Position numbers and translations under genes: made by a program. This document shows positions 19,954-28,195 of a stretch of 64,000 nt of DNA, piece after piece. Source of the stretch: Pseudomonas costantinii (lineage in GTDB: Bacteria; Pseudomonadota; Gammaproteobacteria; Pseudomonadales; Pseudomonadaceae); the NCBI RefSeq assembly GCF_001870435.1, contig NZ_MDDR01000003.1:62001-126000 (forward strand). The letters are read 5' to 3'. The notes under the pieces were generated by a model. That model worked only from the letters and a program-made list of their open reading frames with translations, was not told the origin of the DNA and ran no database searches. Numbering within the stretch: the first letter of the stretch is position 1; every line of letters starts with the position of its first letter.

Positions 19954-20123
19954 CAGCGCGAGGTGTTGCGGTACTTGGCAAGGACTGCTTCACGGGTCGG
20001 CAAGGGCTTGTCGACATCGGTCGGTTGGGTGTCGAACCCTTCCAGCCGCAAGCTGGCCAAGTAGTTGGAACGACGGATCTTGTGGTAGTGATCCTGTTTT
20101 TGCTCAAACGTCGGTTCGCTCAT
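19953..20123 (-). CDS. yhfG: YhfG-type antitoxin of the Fic toxin
   Basis: Short 56-residue protein, MSEPTFEQKQDHYHKIRRSN followed by a segment with SLRLEG. That hexapeptide (S24-G29) fits the (S/T)xxxE(G/N) inhibitory motif of class I Fic antitoxins, whose glutamate (here E28) pairs with the second arginine of the Fic motif and blocks ATP gamma-phosphate binding. The basic N-terminal helix, length and position directly before fic match the E. coli YhfG-Fic pair. Its TGA shares one base with the fic ATG. It is too short to be picked up by usual length cut-offs. Confidence 0.85.
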   Translation of the reverse strand: MSEPTFEQKQDHYHKIRRSNYLASLRLEGFDTQPTDVDKPLPTREAVLAKYRNTSR

Positions 20124-20298
20124 CGCAGCGTACTCCTGGGTCGCAAGGCCTGATTGTAGCGCAATGCGTCAGCGGGCAGGTGGGATAAAAACCATGTCAC
20201 ATTCTGTACAAAAATTGCGCCTACGCTCTGAATTCAGCGTATGTTCCACCGCGAAATCTTGTAGGGCGATTCCGCCCACTACTTAAAGGGAGTTGAGC

Positions 20299-21474
20299 AT
20301 GGGTTTGCTTCGTATCGCCTCGGCGATGTCATTGTGTGCGGTGGCTTTTTCAATCCAGGCTGAGCAATTGCCGATTGAAGTACTCAGCGCCGTGGTCAAG
20401 GACCAGAAAATCGCCGACGCCGAAGTACTGCTGCAACGTAACGGTGCACAAAACGTGGTGGGCCGTACCAACGCCCAGGGCCAAGTGACGCTGACCAGCG
20501 AAGCTGCGGATGACGCCAGCAACTTGCTGATTATCAAGAAGCCTGGTTACTCCAACCTGGTGGTGAAGTGCCCGTGCAAGGGTATGACTTATGCTGTCAG
20601 CCCAGTCATGGAAAATCTCGACGGCCTGCGCGTCGTGCTGACCTGGGGCAAGACCCCGGCAGACCTCGACTCCCACATGATTTTCCCTGGCAACAATATT
20701 TACTTCGATAACCAGAAGGGTACCGACGCCGAGTTGGATGTGGATGACACCGACAGCTATGGTCCGGAAACCATCACCCTGCAGAAAAAGCACTACGGCG
20801 AAAGCTACGTTTATGCCGTGCATGACTACACCAACGGTGGCCATCTGGGGTCGAACCAGCTGTCCAACAGTGAAGCCAAGGTGTTTGTGTACATGGGCCA
20901 GTCTCTGGTGCGTACCTACTACGTACCGAAAAACCGTACCGGCAACCTGTGGACCGTGTTCCGCATGACCGGCAGCGGCGACTTCCAGGACATCAACAAT
21001 TTCAGCGATGTGACGGTTGATGCGCCGAATGTGCTCAACGAAGTCAAAGCCTTGCTGGATGACAGCGTTGCGGTGACAGCCGTGGCCGTCAGCTCCTCCG
21101 CACAAACTGATGCGAAGCGTCTGAACGTGCAAGGTGAAGCGGCCTACCAGGCTGGCAATCTGGACCAGGCCATTGACCTGTTCCGCCAGGCAATCGACTT
21201 GGACAATGGCTTCGGTAAGGCCTACGGCAACTTGGGCCTGGCGTATCAGAAAGCGGGCAACACGGCCGAGTCGATCTGGGCCAATCGCAAGGCTATCGCG
21301 CTGGCTACCGGCGCCAATGCTGCGACCGTACGTGCTGGGGCTTACTACAACATTGCGCGTATCTACGAAGCGGCGGGGCAGTTCTCGGACGCCTTGCGTC
21401 ACTACCAATTGGCGAAAGAGCAGAAGGCCAATCCGGTGTATGACACGGCGATTGAGCGGGTGCAGAATCGCTGA
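20299..21474 (+). CDS. Secreted YfaP-like protein with C-terminal TPR repeats
   Basis: 391 residues. A signal peptide (MGLLRIASAMSLCAVAFSIQA) leads into a carboxypeptidase-regulatory-like beta domain (VVKDQKIADAEVLLQRNG..). A YfaP/DUF2135-like domain then begins VVLTWGKTPADLDSHMIFPGNNIYFDN, with DAELDVDDTDSYGPETITL and HDYTNGG. About residues 270-385 form tetratricopeptide repeats (AKRLNVQGEAAYQAGNLDQAIDLFRQAI, FGKAYGNLGLAYQKAG). ATG at 20299 follows AAGGGAG. It is probably periplasmic, acting as an adaptor in protein interactions, and is monocistronic. The function is not established. Confidence 0.75.
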   Translation: MGLLRIASAMSLCAVAFSIQAEQLPIEVLSAVVKDQKIADAEVLLQRNGAQNVVGRTNAQGQVTLTSEAADDASNLLIIKKPGYSNLVVKCPCKGMTYAVSPVMENLDGLRVVLTWGKTPADLDSHMIFPGNNIYFDNQKGTDAELDVDDTDSYGPETITLQKKHYGESYVYAVHDYTNGGHLGSNQLSNSEAKVFVYMGQSLVRTYYVPKNRTGNLWTVFRMTGSGDFQDINNFSDVTVDAPNVLNEVKALLDDSVAVTAVAVSSSAQTDAKRLNVQGEAAYQAGNLDQAIDLFRQAIDLDNGFGKAYGNLGLAYQKAGNTAESIWANRKAIALATGANAATVRAGAYYNIARIYEAAGQFSDALRHYQLAKEQKANPVYDTAIERVQNR

Positions 21475-21497
21475 TTCCGGTTTAACACAGCTCTAAA

Positions 21498-21527
21498 GTG
21501 TGGGAGCAGGCAAGCCAGCTCCCACAC
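21498..21527. repeat. REP palindrome (TGTGGGAGC..GCTCCCACA type)
   Basis: GTGTGGGAGCaggCAAGCCAGCTCCCACAC, the reverse orientation of the element at 10982. It lies 23 nt after the stop of the TPR protein gene. Confidence 0.8.
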
Positions 21528-21697
21528 TTGGTTTGTATTCATCTCACAAAATCGAGCGAAGCATCCCACTTCGGCCCTAGGCCATCCCCCACTCTGTGTA
21601 TCATCCTGTCTCTTTTTTCCTCACGACCTTTCTCGATTCGCTGAATGCCTTGGGCTATGTTTTTGAGCCAACTCAGCGGTCAATGGAGTGACAGCTT

Positions 21698-23635
21698 ATG
21701 CACGACACCCTCCAACAGGTCTTTGGTTTTTCACAGTTTCGTTTAGGTCAGAAAGAAACGGTCAGCGCTGTGCTGGCCGGGCGCTCGGCCGCCGCAATTT
21801 TCCCGACAGGGTCGGGCAAGTCCCTGTGTTATCAGCTGTCGGCGGTGCTGCTGCCGCATCTGACGCTGGTGGTGTCGCCGTTGTTGGCGTTGATGCAGGA
21901 TCAGTTGGGTTTCCTGCAGCGCCACGGTATTTCGGCGGGCAGTATCGATTCGGCCCAGAGCCGCGATGAGGCCAATGAGGTGATGGCCCGTGCGCGCTCC
22001 GGCGAGCTGAAAATCCTGATGATTTCCGTAGAGCGTTTGAAGAACGAGCGCTTCCGTAACTTCCTGCAAAGCGTGCAGATTTCACTGCTGGTGGTGGACG
22101 AGGCGCACTGTATTTCCGAGTGGGGCCACAACTTCCGGCCGGACTATTTGAAGCTGCCGGACTACCAGCGTCAGTTCAATATCCCACAAGCGCTGCTGTT
22201 GACCGCTACGGCCACGCCCAAGGTGATTGCCGACATGCAGGCCAAGTTCGCCATTGCGCCGGACGATGTGGTCACCACGGGCTTCTACCGGCCGAATCTC
22301 AACTTGTTGGTTGAGCCGGTCAGTGGTGCGGACAAACGCGGGCGCTTGGTCGAGTGGATGAGCGAGCGGGCCAATCAGCCGAGCATCGTCTATGTCACCC
22401 TGCAAAAAACCGCTGAGCAAATTGCCGAGCACCTGAACCGCAACGGCATTCAGGCCGAGGCATATCACGCCGGTTTACCCCACGATAAACGCGAGGGTAT
22501 CCAGCAGCGCTTTATGGGCGGGCGTTCCAATTGCATCGTTGCCACCATCGCGTTCGGCATGGGCATCGACAAGAGTGATATCCGCAATGTGGTGCACTTT
22601 GACCTGCCCAAATCCATTGAGAACTACAGCCAGGAAATCGGTCGCGCGGGGCGTGATGGGCAGCCGTCCGACTGCCTGGTGCTGGCCAACCGTGACAGCC
22701 TGAATGTGCTGGAGAACTTTGTGTACGGCGACACGCCTGAGCAGGACGGCATTCGTCGTGTCCTGGAGGAATTGCAGGCGGCGCGTGGCGATGGGCAGTG
22801 GGAGTTCTTGCTGAGGTCGTTGTCGGACCATAGCAACATCCGCGAGCTGCCGCTCAAGACGCTGCTGGTGCAATTGGAACTCAAGGGCGTGATCGCGCCG
22901 CGCTACGCGTTTTATGCCGAATACCGCTTCAAATACCTGATCGAACCCGAAGCTTTGCTGGCGCGGTTTTCCGGCGAACGGCAGCAGTTTGTCGCGGCGA
23001 TTATCCAGGTGTGCAAGCGGGCGAAAACCTGGGCAACCGTGGATTTCGACGCGTTGTATCAGCAGCATAATGCCGAGCGCAGTCGGGTAGTGAAAGCGCT
23101 GGATTACTTCCAGGAGCAGGGCTTGATCGAGCTGGAAAGCAAGCAGATGACGGAGGTCTACAGCTTGTTGAACACCAACTTCGATCCACAGGCGTTGAGC
23201 GCCGAGTTATACACAGGCTTTAAGCAGCACGAAGTGGGAGAGGTGGCGCGGATTCACGCCATGCTCGACCTTTTTGCCACCGAGCATTGTCTGGGGCAAC
23301 GCCTGGCGCAGTATTTCGGGGATGAAAACGCGCCCCAGCGCTGTGGCCATTGCTCGGTATGCCATGGCCAGGTTGCGCATCTGCCACCGCCACCCAGCTT
23401 GCCGCCGCTTGTGGATAAAAACTTCATGGGGCTGTGCGGTGATTTTATCCACAGGCATCATGAGCTCACCACGAACCTGCCTGGAGCGGAGCGGCTGGCG
23501 CGTTTCCTCGGCGGTATCAGCGTGCCGTTGTTTACCAAGCTGAAAGCGCGGGGTATTCCCGGTTTTGCAGCGCTGGAGGAGTACCCGTACGCCGAGGTAC
23601 GCGAGTGGGCCGAGGCCCATTTGAATGACCTGTAA
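21698..23635 (+). CDS. recQ: RecQ-family ATP-dependent DNA helicase
   Basis: 3'-5' DNA helicase of 645 residues. It has motif 0 (FGFSQFRLGQ), Walker A TGSGKS (37-42), DEAH box LLVVDEAHCISEWGH (134-137), LLTATATPKV, ATIAFGMGIDKSDIRNVVHF and QEIGRAGRDGQPSDC. A RecQ-like C-terminal region contains winged-helix sequence and a cysteine cluster (CGHCSVC) near residue 548. It lacks the usual HRDC end and its core differs from standard RecQ, so it may be the second RecQ-type helicase carried by many pseudomonads. The start at 21698 is the first ATG of the conserved sequence. Confidence 0.88.
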   Translation: MHDTLQQVFGFSQFRLGQKETVSAVLAGRSAAAIFPTGSGKSLCYQLSAVLLPHLTLVVSPLLALMQDQLGFLQRHGISAGSIDSAQSRDEANEVMARARSGELKILMISVERLKNERFRNFLQSVQISLLVVDEAHCISEWGHNFRPDYLKLPDYQRQFNIPQALLLTATATPKVIADMQAKFAIAPDDVVTTGFYRPNLNLLVEPVSGADKRGRLVEWMSERANQPSIVYVTLQKTAEQIAEHLNRNGIQAEAYHAGLPHDKREGIQQRFMGGRSNCIVATIAFGMGIDKSDIRNVVHFDLPKSIENYSQEIGRAGRDGQPSDCLVLANRDSLNVLENFVYGDTPEQDGIRRVLEELQAARGDGQWEFLLRSLSDHSNIRELPLKTLLVQLELKGVIAPRYAFYAEYRFKYLIEPEALLARFSGERQQFVAAIIQVCKRAKTWATVDFDALYQQHNAERSRVVKALDYFQEQGLIELESKQMTEVYSLLNTNFDPQALSAELYTGFKQHEVGEVARIHAMLDLFATEHCLGQRLAQYFGDENAPQRCGHCSVCHGQVAHLPPPPSLPPLVDKNFMGLCGDFIHRHHELTTNLPGAERLARFLGGISVPLFTKLKARGIPGFAALEEYPYAEVREWAEAHLNDL

Positions 23636-23658
23636 ACCCACTTTCACGAGACCTGCAC

Positions 23659-24090
23659 ATGTCTGACTCAATGCCCCAGCGCGCCGATTACCGTCACTTT
23701 CAGCCGATCATCACGCGTTGGCACGACAACGATGTGTATGGCCATGTGAACAACGTCACCTACTACAGCTTTTTCGACACGGCGGTGAATACCTACCTGA
23801 TCGAACAAGGGGGGTTGGATATTCACGACGGTGAGATCGTGGGGTTTGTAGTGAGTTCGGCATGTGATTATTTCGCGTCGATCGCGTTTCCTGACCGCAT
23901 AGAAATTGGCCTGCGGGTGGGCAAGTTGGGCAACAGCTCAGTGCAGTACGAGTTGGCGGTGTTCAAGGCCGGCGAGGAAGAGGCCTGTGCGGCGGGGCGG
24001 TTTGTGCATGTATTTGTGGATCGCGCGTCGAACCAGCCGGTGACGATTCCGGGGATGTTGCGCGAGGCCTTGCAGCGGTTGGTGGTCTGA
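23659..24090 (+). CDS. Acyl-CoA thioesterase, 4HBT/YbgC-FadM type
   Basis: Hotdog thioesterase of 143 residues. The signature RWHDNDVYGHVNNVTYYSFFDTAVNTYL (about 22-49) carries the catalytic aspartate in the DxxxHVNN pattern of the FadM/YbgC group. It hydrolyses acyl-CoA esters in the cytoplasm. It is 23 nt after the helicase gene on the same strand, so the two may share a transcript, although no functional link is known. Confidence 0.85.
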   Translation: MSDSMPQRADYRHFQPIITRWHDNDVYGHVNNVTYYSFFDTAVNTYLIEQGGLDIHDGEIVGFVVSSACDYFASIAFPDRIEIGLRVGKLGNSSVQYELAVFKAGEEEACAAGRFVHVFVDRASNQPVTIPGMLREALQRLVV

Positions 24091-24121
24091 CACGGCCATT
24101 GTGATCAATAGAGATCAAATG

Positions 24122-24206
24122 TGTGTGGCTTGCCTGCGATAGCGGTGGGTCAGGTTTAGATAGCTTGCCTGACACTACGCTATCGCGGGTAAACCCGGCT
24201 CCTACA
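24122..24206. repeat. Degenerate REPIN-like repeat
   Basis: GCGATAGCGGTGGGTCAG near the left end pairs roughly with CTGACACTACGCTATCGCGGG on the right, then AACCCGGCTCCTAC completes a REP-like arm. The left outer arm (GTGTGGCTTGCCTGC) is decayed. It lies between the convergent thioesterase and glycine-zipper genes. Confidence 0.65.
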
Positions 24207-24236
24207 GGGGGCTACGGTGCTCTTTAGGCCGTGGGC

Positions 24237-24713
24237 TTAGTCACGATAGTGGTGTTTGTTCTTGCGATGGCCATAGGCATGGCCGCGTCCACGATGGTCA
24301 TCGCGGTCATAACGGCGGTTATCGCGCCCACGGTAACGCCGATCGTCGTCGTTACTCTGGTTGCCCATGTAGTTGCCCAGTGCGCCACCCGCGCCACCGC
24401 CGGCGGCTGCGCCGATCAGGCTGCCGGTGCTACCGCCGACACTGCGGCCGACCACGTTGCCACCTGCTGCACCCAGCGCGCCGCCAATGGCCGCCTGGCC
24501 GCGGCTGCGCTTGTCAGCGCCGACCGCACTGCCACCCGCGCCACCCAGGGCTGCGCCGATGGTCGAACCGGTATTGCCGCCGAGTTGCTGCCCGACAACC
24601 GAACCTAAAACCCCGCCCAATGCGCCGCCCACACCGGCTTCGGTGGTGCCACCGGCCATGGCTGCGCCACTGACCAGGCCAAGGGACAACAAGAGAATCG
24701 AGGAGAACTTCAT
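24237..24713 (-). CDS. Secreted glycine-zipper protein with His/Arg-rich tail
   Basis: 158 residues. A signal peptide (MKFSSILLLSLGLVSGAAMA) is followed by about 90 residues of repeated glycine-zipper sequence (GGALGGVLGSVVGQQLGG, GAALGGAGGSAVG, GGALGAAGGNVVG, GAAAGGGAGGALGNYMGN). A very polar tail ends it (DDDRRYRGRDNRRYDRDDHRG.., YGHRKNKHHYRD). Such proteins sit in the envelope, often induced by stress. The function is unknown. An exact TATAAT on the minus strand at 24804-24809 lies about 90 nt upstream, and the palindrome TTGTATACAA (24795-24804) overlaps it and could be an operator. Confidence 0.8.
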   Translation of the reverse strand: MKFSSILLLSLGLVSGAAMAGGTTEAGVGGALGGVLGSVVGQQLGGNTGSTIGAALGGAGGSAVGADKRSRGQAAIGGALGAAGGNVVGRSVGGSTGSLIGAAAGGGAGGALGNYMGNQSNDDDRRYRGRDNRRYDRDDHRGRGHAYGHRKNKHHYRD

Positions 24714-24870
24714 AGGGAGACCTCAAGAGGATGACGGCGCGATCCTGAGGTTGTATCGAGACGCTGACAATCGAAATCCGACCGGTGGCAGCGGTTGTAT
24801 ACAATTATATAAGTTACTGTTTTGTATGGGGAACTTAAGTTGTTGTTGCAGGTCTTTAGCTACTTCGGAA

Positions 24871-24899
24871 CGGCCGCTTTTATGCAAAAGCGGCCTTTT
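24871..24899 (+). terminator. Rho-independent terminator with no plus-strand gene before it (possible sRNA end)
   Basis: GCCGCTTTT and AAAAGCGGC form a 9-bp stem around ATGC, followed by CTTTTTT on the plus strand only. The nearest plus-strand gene ends at 24090, with a minus-strand gene in between. The minus-strand oxidoreductase ends at 24914, but in that direction the hairpin is not followed by T residues. A short plus-strand transcript starting in 24780-24850 would explain it. No good promoter could be fixed. Confidence 0.75.
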
Positions 24900-24913
24900 T
24901 TGTGCCCGAAGAT

Positions 24914-27262
24914 TTACGCTGAACGCGCCATGATCAGCCCATTGTCACTCGCCGCTTCGAGGCGAATCGCCACGAACTTCGACGTCGGCGTATGGCTGCC
25001 ATCCCCGGTGCTTTCCAGCGGCACGAGCGGGTTCACTTCCGGGTAATAGGCGGCTGCCTGCCCCGCCGGAATATCAAACGCCAACAAGGTGAAACCCTTT
25101 ACGCGGCGCTCACGACCGTCTTCCCACAGCGACACAATGTCGGCCTTCTGCCCCGGTTTGAAGCCCAGGCGGATGATGTCGGCTTCGTTGACGAACAGCA
25201 CATCACGCTGACCTTTAACCCCACGATAGCGGTCGTCCAACCCATAAATAGTGGTGTTGTACTGATCGTGTGAGCGCATTGATTGCATGATCAGGTCCGG
25301 CACCCGGCCCGTGGCGTGGGTGCGTTCGTGGATCAGGTCTTTGGGCAGGATGTTCGGGCGGAAGTTGGCGCGGCCCGATGGGGTGTTCCAGCGGCGTGCG
25401 CCGGCAGAGTTACCCAGATAGAACCCGCCTGGGTGTTTGATCTTCTCGTTGAAGTCCTTGAAACCTGGGATGGTGTCGGCGATCAGGTCGCGGATGCGCC
25501 CGTAGTCGGCCACCAGCCAGTTCCAATCCACCGGCTTGCTGCCCAGGGTCGCAGCGGCAATACCGGCGAGGATGGCGGGCTCGGATTTCATCAGCTTCGA
25601 CAGCGGTTGCAGTTGGCCGTTGGAGCCGTGAACCATGCTGAACGAGTCTTCCACCGTCACGGCTTGCGGGCCGTCGGCCTGGATGTCGATGTCGGTACGG
25701 CCCAGGCACGGCAGGATCAGTGCGTCTTTACCGTGGGTCAGGTGACTGCGGTTGAGCTTGGTGCTGATCTGCACGGTCAGGTCGCAATTACGCAGCGCTT
25801 CGAAAGTGCGCGGGCTGTCCGGGGTGGCTTGGGCAAAGTTGCCGCCCAGGCCGATAAACACCTTAGAGCGACCTTCGAGCATGGCGTGAATGGCTTCGAC
25901 CACGTTGTGGCCATTGTCGCGTGGCACCTGGAATTGGAAACGACGTTCGAGGGAGTCGAGGAACGCCACCGGTGGGCGCTCGTTAATGCCCATGGTGCGG
26001 TCGCCCTGTACGTTACTGTGGCCACGCACCGGGCAGAGGCCAGCGCCCGGGCGGCCGATATTGCCGCGCAGCAACATCAGGTTGGCGATTTCCTGGATGG
26101 TCGGCACCGAGTGGCGGTGCTGGGTGATGCCCATCGCCCAGCACATGATCACGTTCTTGCCTTTGGCGTACATGCGCGCCGCTTGCTCAATCTCAACCAG
26201 GGTCAAGCCGGACTGCTCGACGATTTCATCCCATGAGGTGTCGTCGATCTGCCCCAGGTAATCCAGCACGTTGGCCGTGTGTTCGTTGAGGAAACCGTGG
26301 TCGAACACGGCTTCTTTGCCTTCGGCCTGGGCCTGGCGTTCCCACAGCAGCAGGAACTTGGCCATACCGCGCAGGATAGCCATGTCGCCACCCAGCGCCG
26401 GACGGAAGTACGCAGTGTTGGTCGGTTTGTCGCCGTTGGTGAGCATTTCCAGTGGGTGTTGCGGGTGCTGGAAACGTTCCAGGCCGCGTTCTTTCAATGG
26501 GTTGATGCACACCACTTGGGCGCCGCGTTTAACCGCTTCGCGCAGCGGTTCGAGCATGCGCGGGTGGTTGGTGCCGGGGTTCTGGCCCCAGACGAAAATC
26601 GCATCGGCGTGTTCGAAGTCGTCGAAGGTCACAGTGCCTTTGCCGACACCCACGCTCTGCGCGAGGGCCACGCCGCTGGCTTCGTGGCACATGTTCGAAC
26701 AATCCGGGAAGTTGTTAGTGCCGTAGGCACGCACAAACAACTGATACAGGTACGCCGCTTCATTGCTGGCCCGGCCCGAGGTGTAGAACTCGGCCATGTC
26801 CGGGTTGGGCAGTGCGTTGAGGTGCTTGCCGACCAGGTCGAATGCCGCTTCCCAACTGATGGGCTTGTAGTGGTCGGTCTCGGCGTCATAGCGCATCGGC
26901 TCGGTCAGGCGGCCTTGGTATTCCAGCCAATAGTCGCTCTGCTCCAGCAGTGCGCTGACGCTGTGCTTGGCGAAGAACGCAGCGTCTACGCGGCGCTTGG
27001 TGGCTTCCCAGTTGACCGCCTTGGCGCCGTTTTCGCAGAACTTGACCATGCCGCTTTCCGGCGAATCACCCCAGGCGCAGCCCGGGCAGTCGAAGCCGCC
27101 ATTCTGGTTGGTCTTGAGCATCATGCGCAGGTTTTTCAGCGCGTTGTCGCTGGTCAGCCAGGCTTGCGCCACGCTGATCAGTGCCCCCCAGCCGCCGGCC
27201 GGGCCTTTGTACGGCTTGTAGCGCGGGGTCGGGGTTTGGTCGGCTTGATGATGATTGCTCAC
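24914..27262 (-). CDS. FdhF/YdeP-type molybdopterin oxidoreductase
   Basis: Large molybdenum enzyme of 782 residues from the YdeP branch of the formate dehydrogenase/DMSO reductase superfamily. It has an early cysteine motif (FDCPGCAWGD) where an Fe-S cluster could bind and SNMCHEASGVAL with the likely metal-region cysteine. Further family blocks are FVWGQNPGTNHPRML, RPGAGLCPVRGHSNVQGDRTMGI and the C-terminal MPT-binding domain (LIMQSMRSHDQYNTTIYGLDDRYRG). GTG at 27262 is used because it overlaps the fdhD stop (GTGA) and GGAGA precedes it. fdhD directly upstream supports a sulfurated Mo cofactor. True formate activity is not shown, as YdeP homologues have been linked to acid resistance. Confidence 0.85.
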   Translation of the reverse strand: MSNHHQADQTPTPRYKPYKGPAGGWGALISVAQAWLTSDNALKNLRMMLKTNQNGGFDCPGCAWGDSPESGMVKFCENGAKAVNWEATKRRVDAAFFAKHSVSALLEQSDYWLEYQGRLTEPMRYDAETDHYKPISWEAAFDLVGKHLNALPNPDMAEFYTSGRASNEAAYLYQLFVRAYGTNNFPDCSNMCHEASGVALAQSVGVGKGTVTFDDFEHADAIFVWGQNPGTNHPRMLEPLREAVKRGAQVVCINPLKERGLERFQHPQHPLEMLTNGDKPTNTAYFRPALGGDMAILRGMAKFLLLWERQAQAEGKEAVFDHGFLNEHTANVLDYLGQIDDTSWDEIVEQSGLTLVEIEQAARMYAKGKNVIMCWAMGITQHRHSVPTIQEIANLMLLRGNIGRPGAGLCPVRGHSNVQGDRTMGINERPPVAFLDSLERRFQFQVPRDNGHNVVEAIHAMLEGRSKVFIGLGGNFAQATPDSPRTFEALRNCDLTVQISTKLNRSHLTHGKDALILPCLGRTDIDIQADGPQAVTVEDSFSMVHGSNGQLQPLSKLMKSEPAILAGIAAATLGSKPVDWNWLVADYGRIRDLIADTIPGFKDFNEKIKHPGGFYLGNSAGARRWNTPSGRANFRPNILPKDLIHERTHATGRVPDLIMQSMRSHDQYNTTIYGLDDRYRGVKGQRDVLFVNEADIIRLGFKPGQKADIVSLWEDGRERRVKGFTLLAFDIPAGQAAAYYPEVNPLVPLESTGDGSHTPTSKFVAIRLEAASDNGLIMARSA

Positions 27263-28098
27263 GGCTGGTTCTCCATCGCGGGGCTGTAGACCCGCGGCGC
27301 ACTTTTTTGCGGCAGGTGAATGAGATTGAGGTTGTGCCGGCGGGCCCATTGCAGGGCCAGGCCGGTGGGCGACGACAGGCTGACGAGGGTCTGGATGCCT
27401 GCGCGCAGCACTTTCTGGATCAGTTCGAGGCTGCAGCGGCTAGTGACGATCGCCAGGCCGCCGTCGGTCGGAATTTTTTGGCGGATCAGTGCGCCGATCA
27501 ATTTATCCAGGGCGTTATGCCGGCCGATGTCTTCACGGCCCATCAGCAATTCGCCTTGGCTGTTCATAAAGACCGCCGCATGTACCGCGCCGCTGTACTG
27601 GCCCAAGGGCTGGAACGCGCTGATACGTTGGCGCAGGCCGTCGAGCCATTCGGCGGGCGGCAATGGCGCGCCGGGCAGCACCTGAAGGTCTGGCAAGGCT
27701 TGTTCTACCGCTTCTACGCCGCACAAACCGCAGCCGCTGGTGCCTGCCAACTGGCGGCGCTGCTGCTTGAGGTTCCAGAAGGCGCGGCTTGAAATCTGCA
27801 CTTGAGCATATTGAGCTGAGCCTGACCCGCTGAGTTTCAGGTCATAAATGTCACTAACGTCGGTGATAATGCCGCTACCGATGCTGAAGCCGACAATGAA
27901 GTCTTCCAGATCCGTCGGCGTTACCAGCATCACCGCCTGGCTGATGTCGTTGTAGGCAATCGCCAACGCCACTTCTTCCGCCAAGGCCGTGCTGGCGAAT
28001 TCGGTGTGTTCAAGATTGCAATACTGGTAGCTCTGGCTGGCGGCGGGCGCGGGCGTTTCGAGGGCGGGTGCCGCGCAGACTGGGCGCTTGGCGTTCAT
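27259..28098 (-). CDS. fdhD: Formate dehydrogenase sulfurtransferase FdhD
   Basis: Sulfur carrier of 279 residues that moves sulfur from the cysteine desulfurase to the molybdenum cofactor of formate-dehydrogenase-type enzymes. The essential CxxC pair is C123 and C126 in GTSGCGLCGVEAVE. Family blocks EDFIVGFSIGSGII, GREDIGRHNALDKLIG and VTSRCSLELIQKVLRAGIQTLVSLSSPT are all present. It is translationally coupled to the downstream Mo enzyme by a 4-nt overlap. The LysR regulator gene lies 97 nt upstream on the same strand. Confidence 0.95.
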   Translation of the reverse strand: MNAKRPVCAAPALETPAPAASQSYQYCNLEHTEFASTALAEEVALAIAYNDISQAVMLVTPTDLEDFIVGFSIGSGIITDVSDIYDLKLSGSGSAQYAQVQISSRAFWNLKQQRRQLAGTSGCGLCGVEAVEQALPDLQVLPGAPLPPAEWLDGLRQRISAFQPLGQYSGAVHAAVFMNSQGELLMGREDIGRHNALDKLIGALIRQKIPTDGGLAIVTSRCSLELIQKVLRAGIQTLVSLSSPTGLALQWARRHNLNLIHLPQKSAPRVYSPAMENQP

Positions 28099-28132
28099 GG
28101 GGCAGTACCACCGGCGGATTGATCAATGTTTA

Positions 28133-28163
28133 GACTAGGCGCGACAAAGGGTCGCGTCTAATC
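28133..28163. repeat. Inverted repeat between LysR gene and fdhD
   Basis: GACTAGGCGCGAC and GTCGCGTCTAATC are near-perfect 13-nt arms around AAAGG. It is about 35 nt upstream of the fdhD ATG. Read on the minus strand it is not followed by a T-run, so an operator or processing hairpin is as likely as a terminator of the LysR gene. Confidence 0.5.
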
Positions 28164-28195
28164 ATCAGTACTGATCTATCGATAGATGGCGTCGA

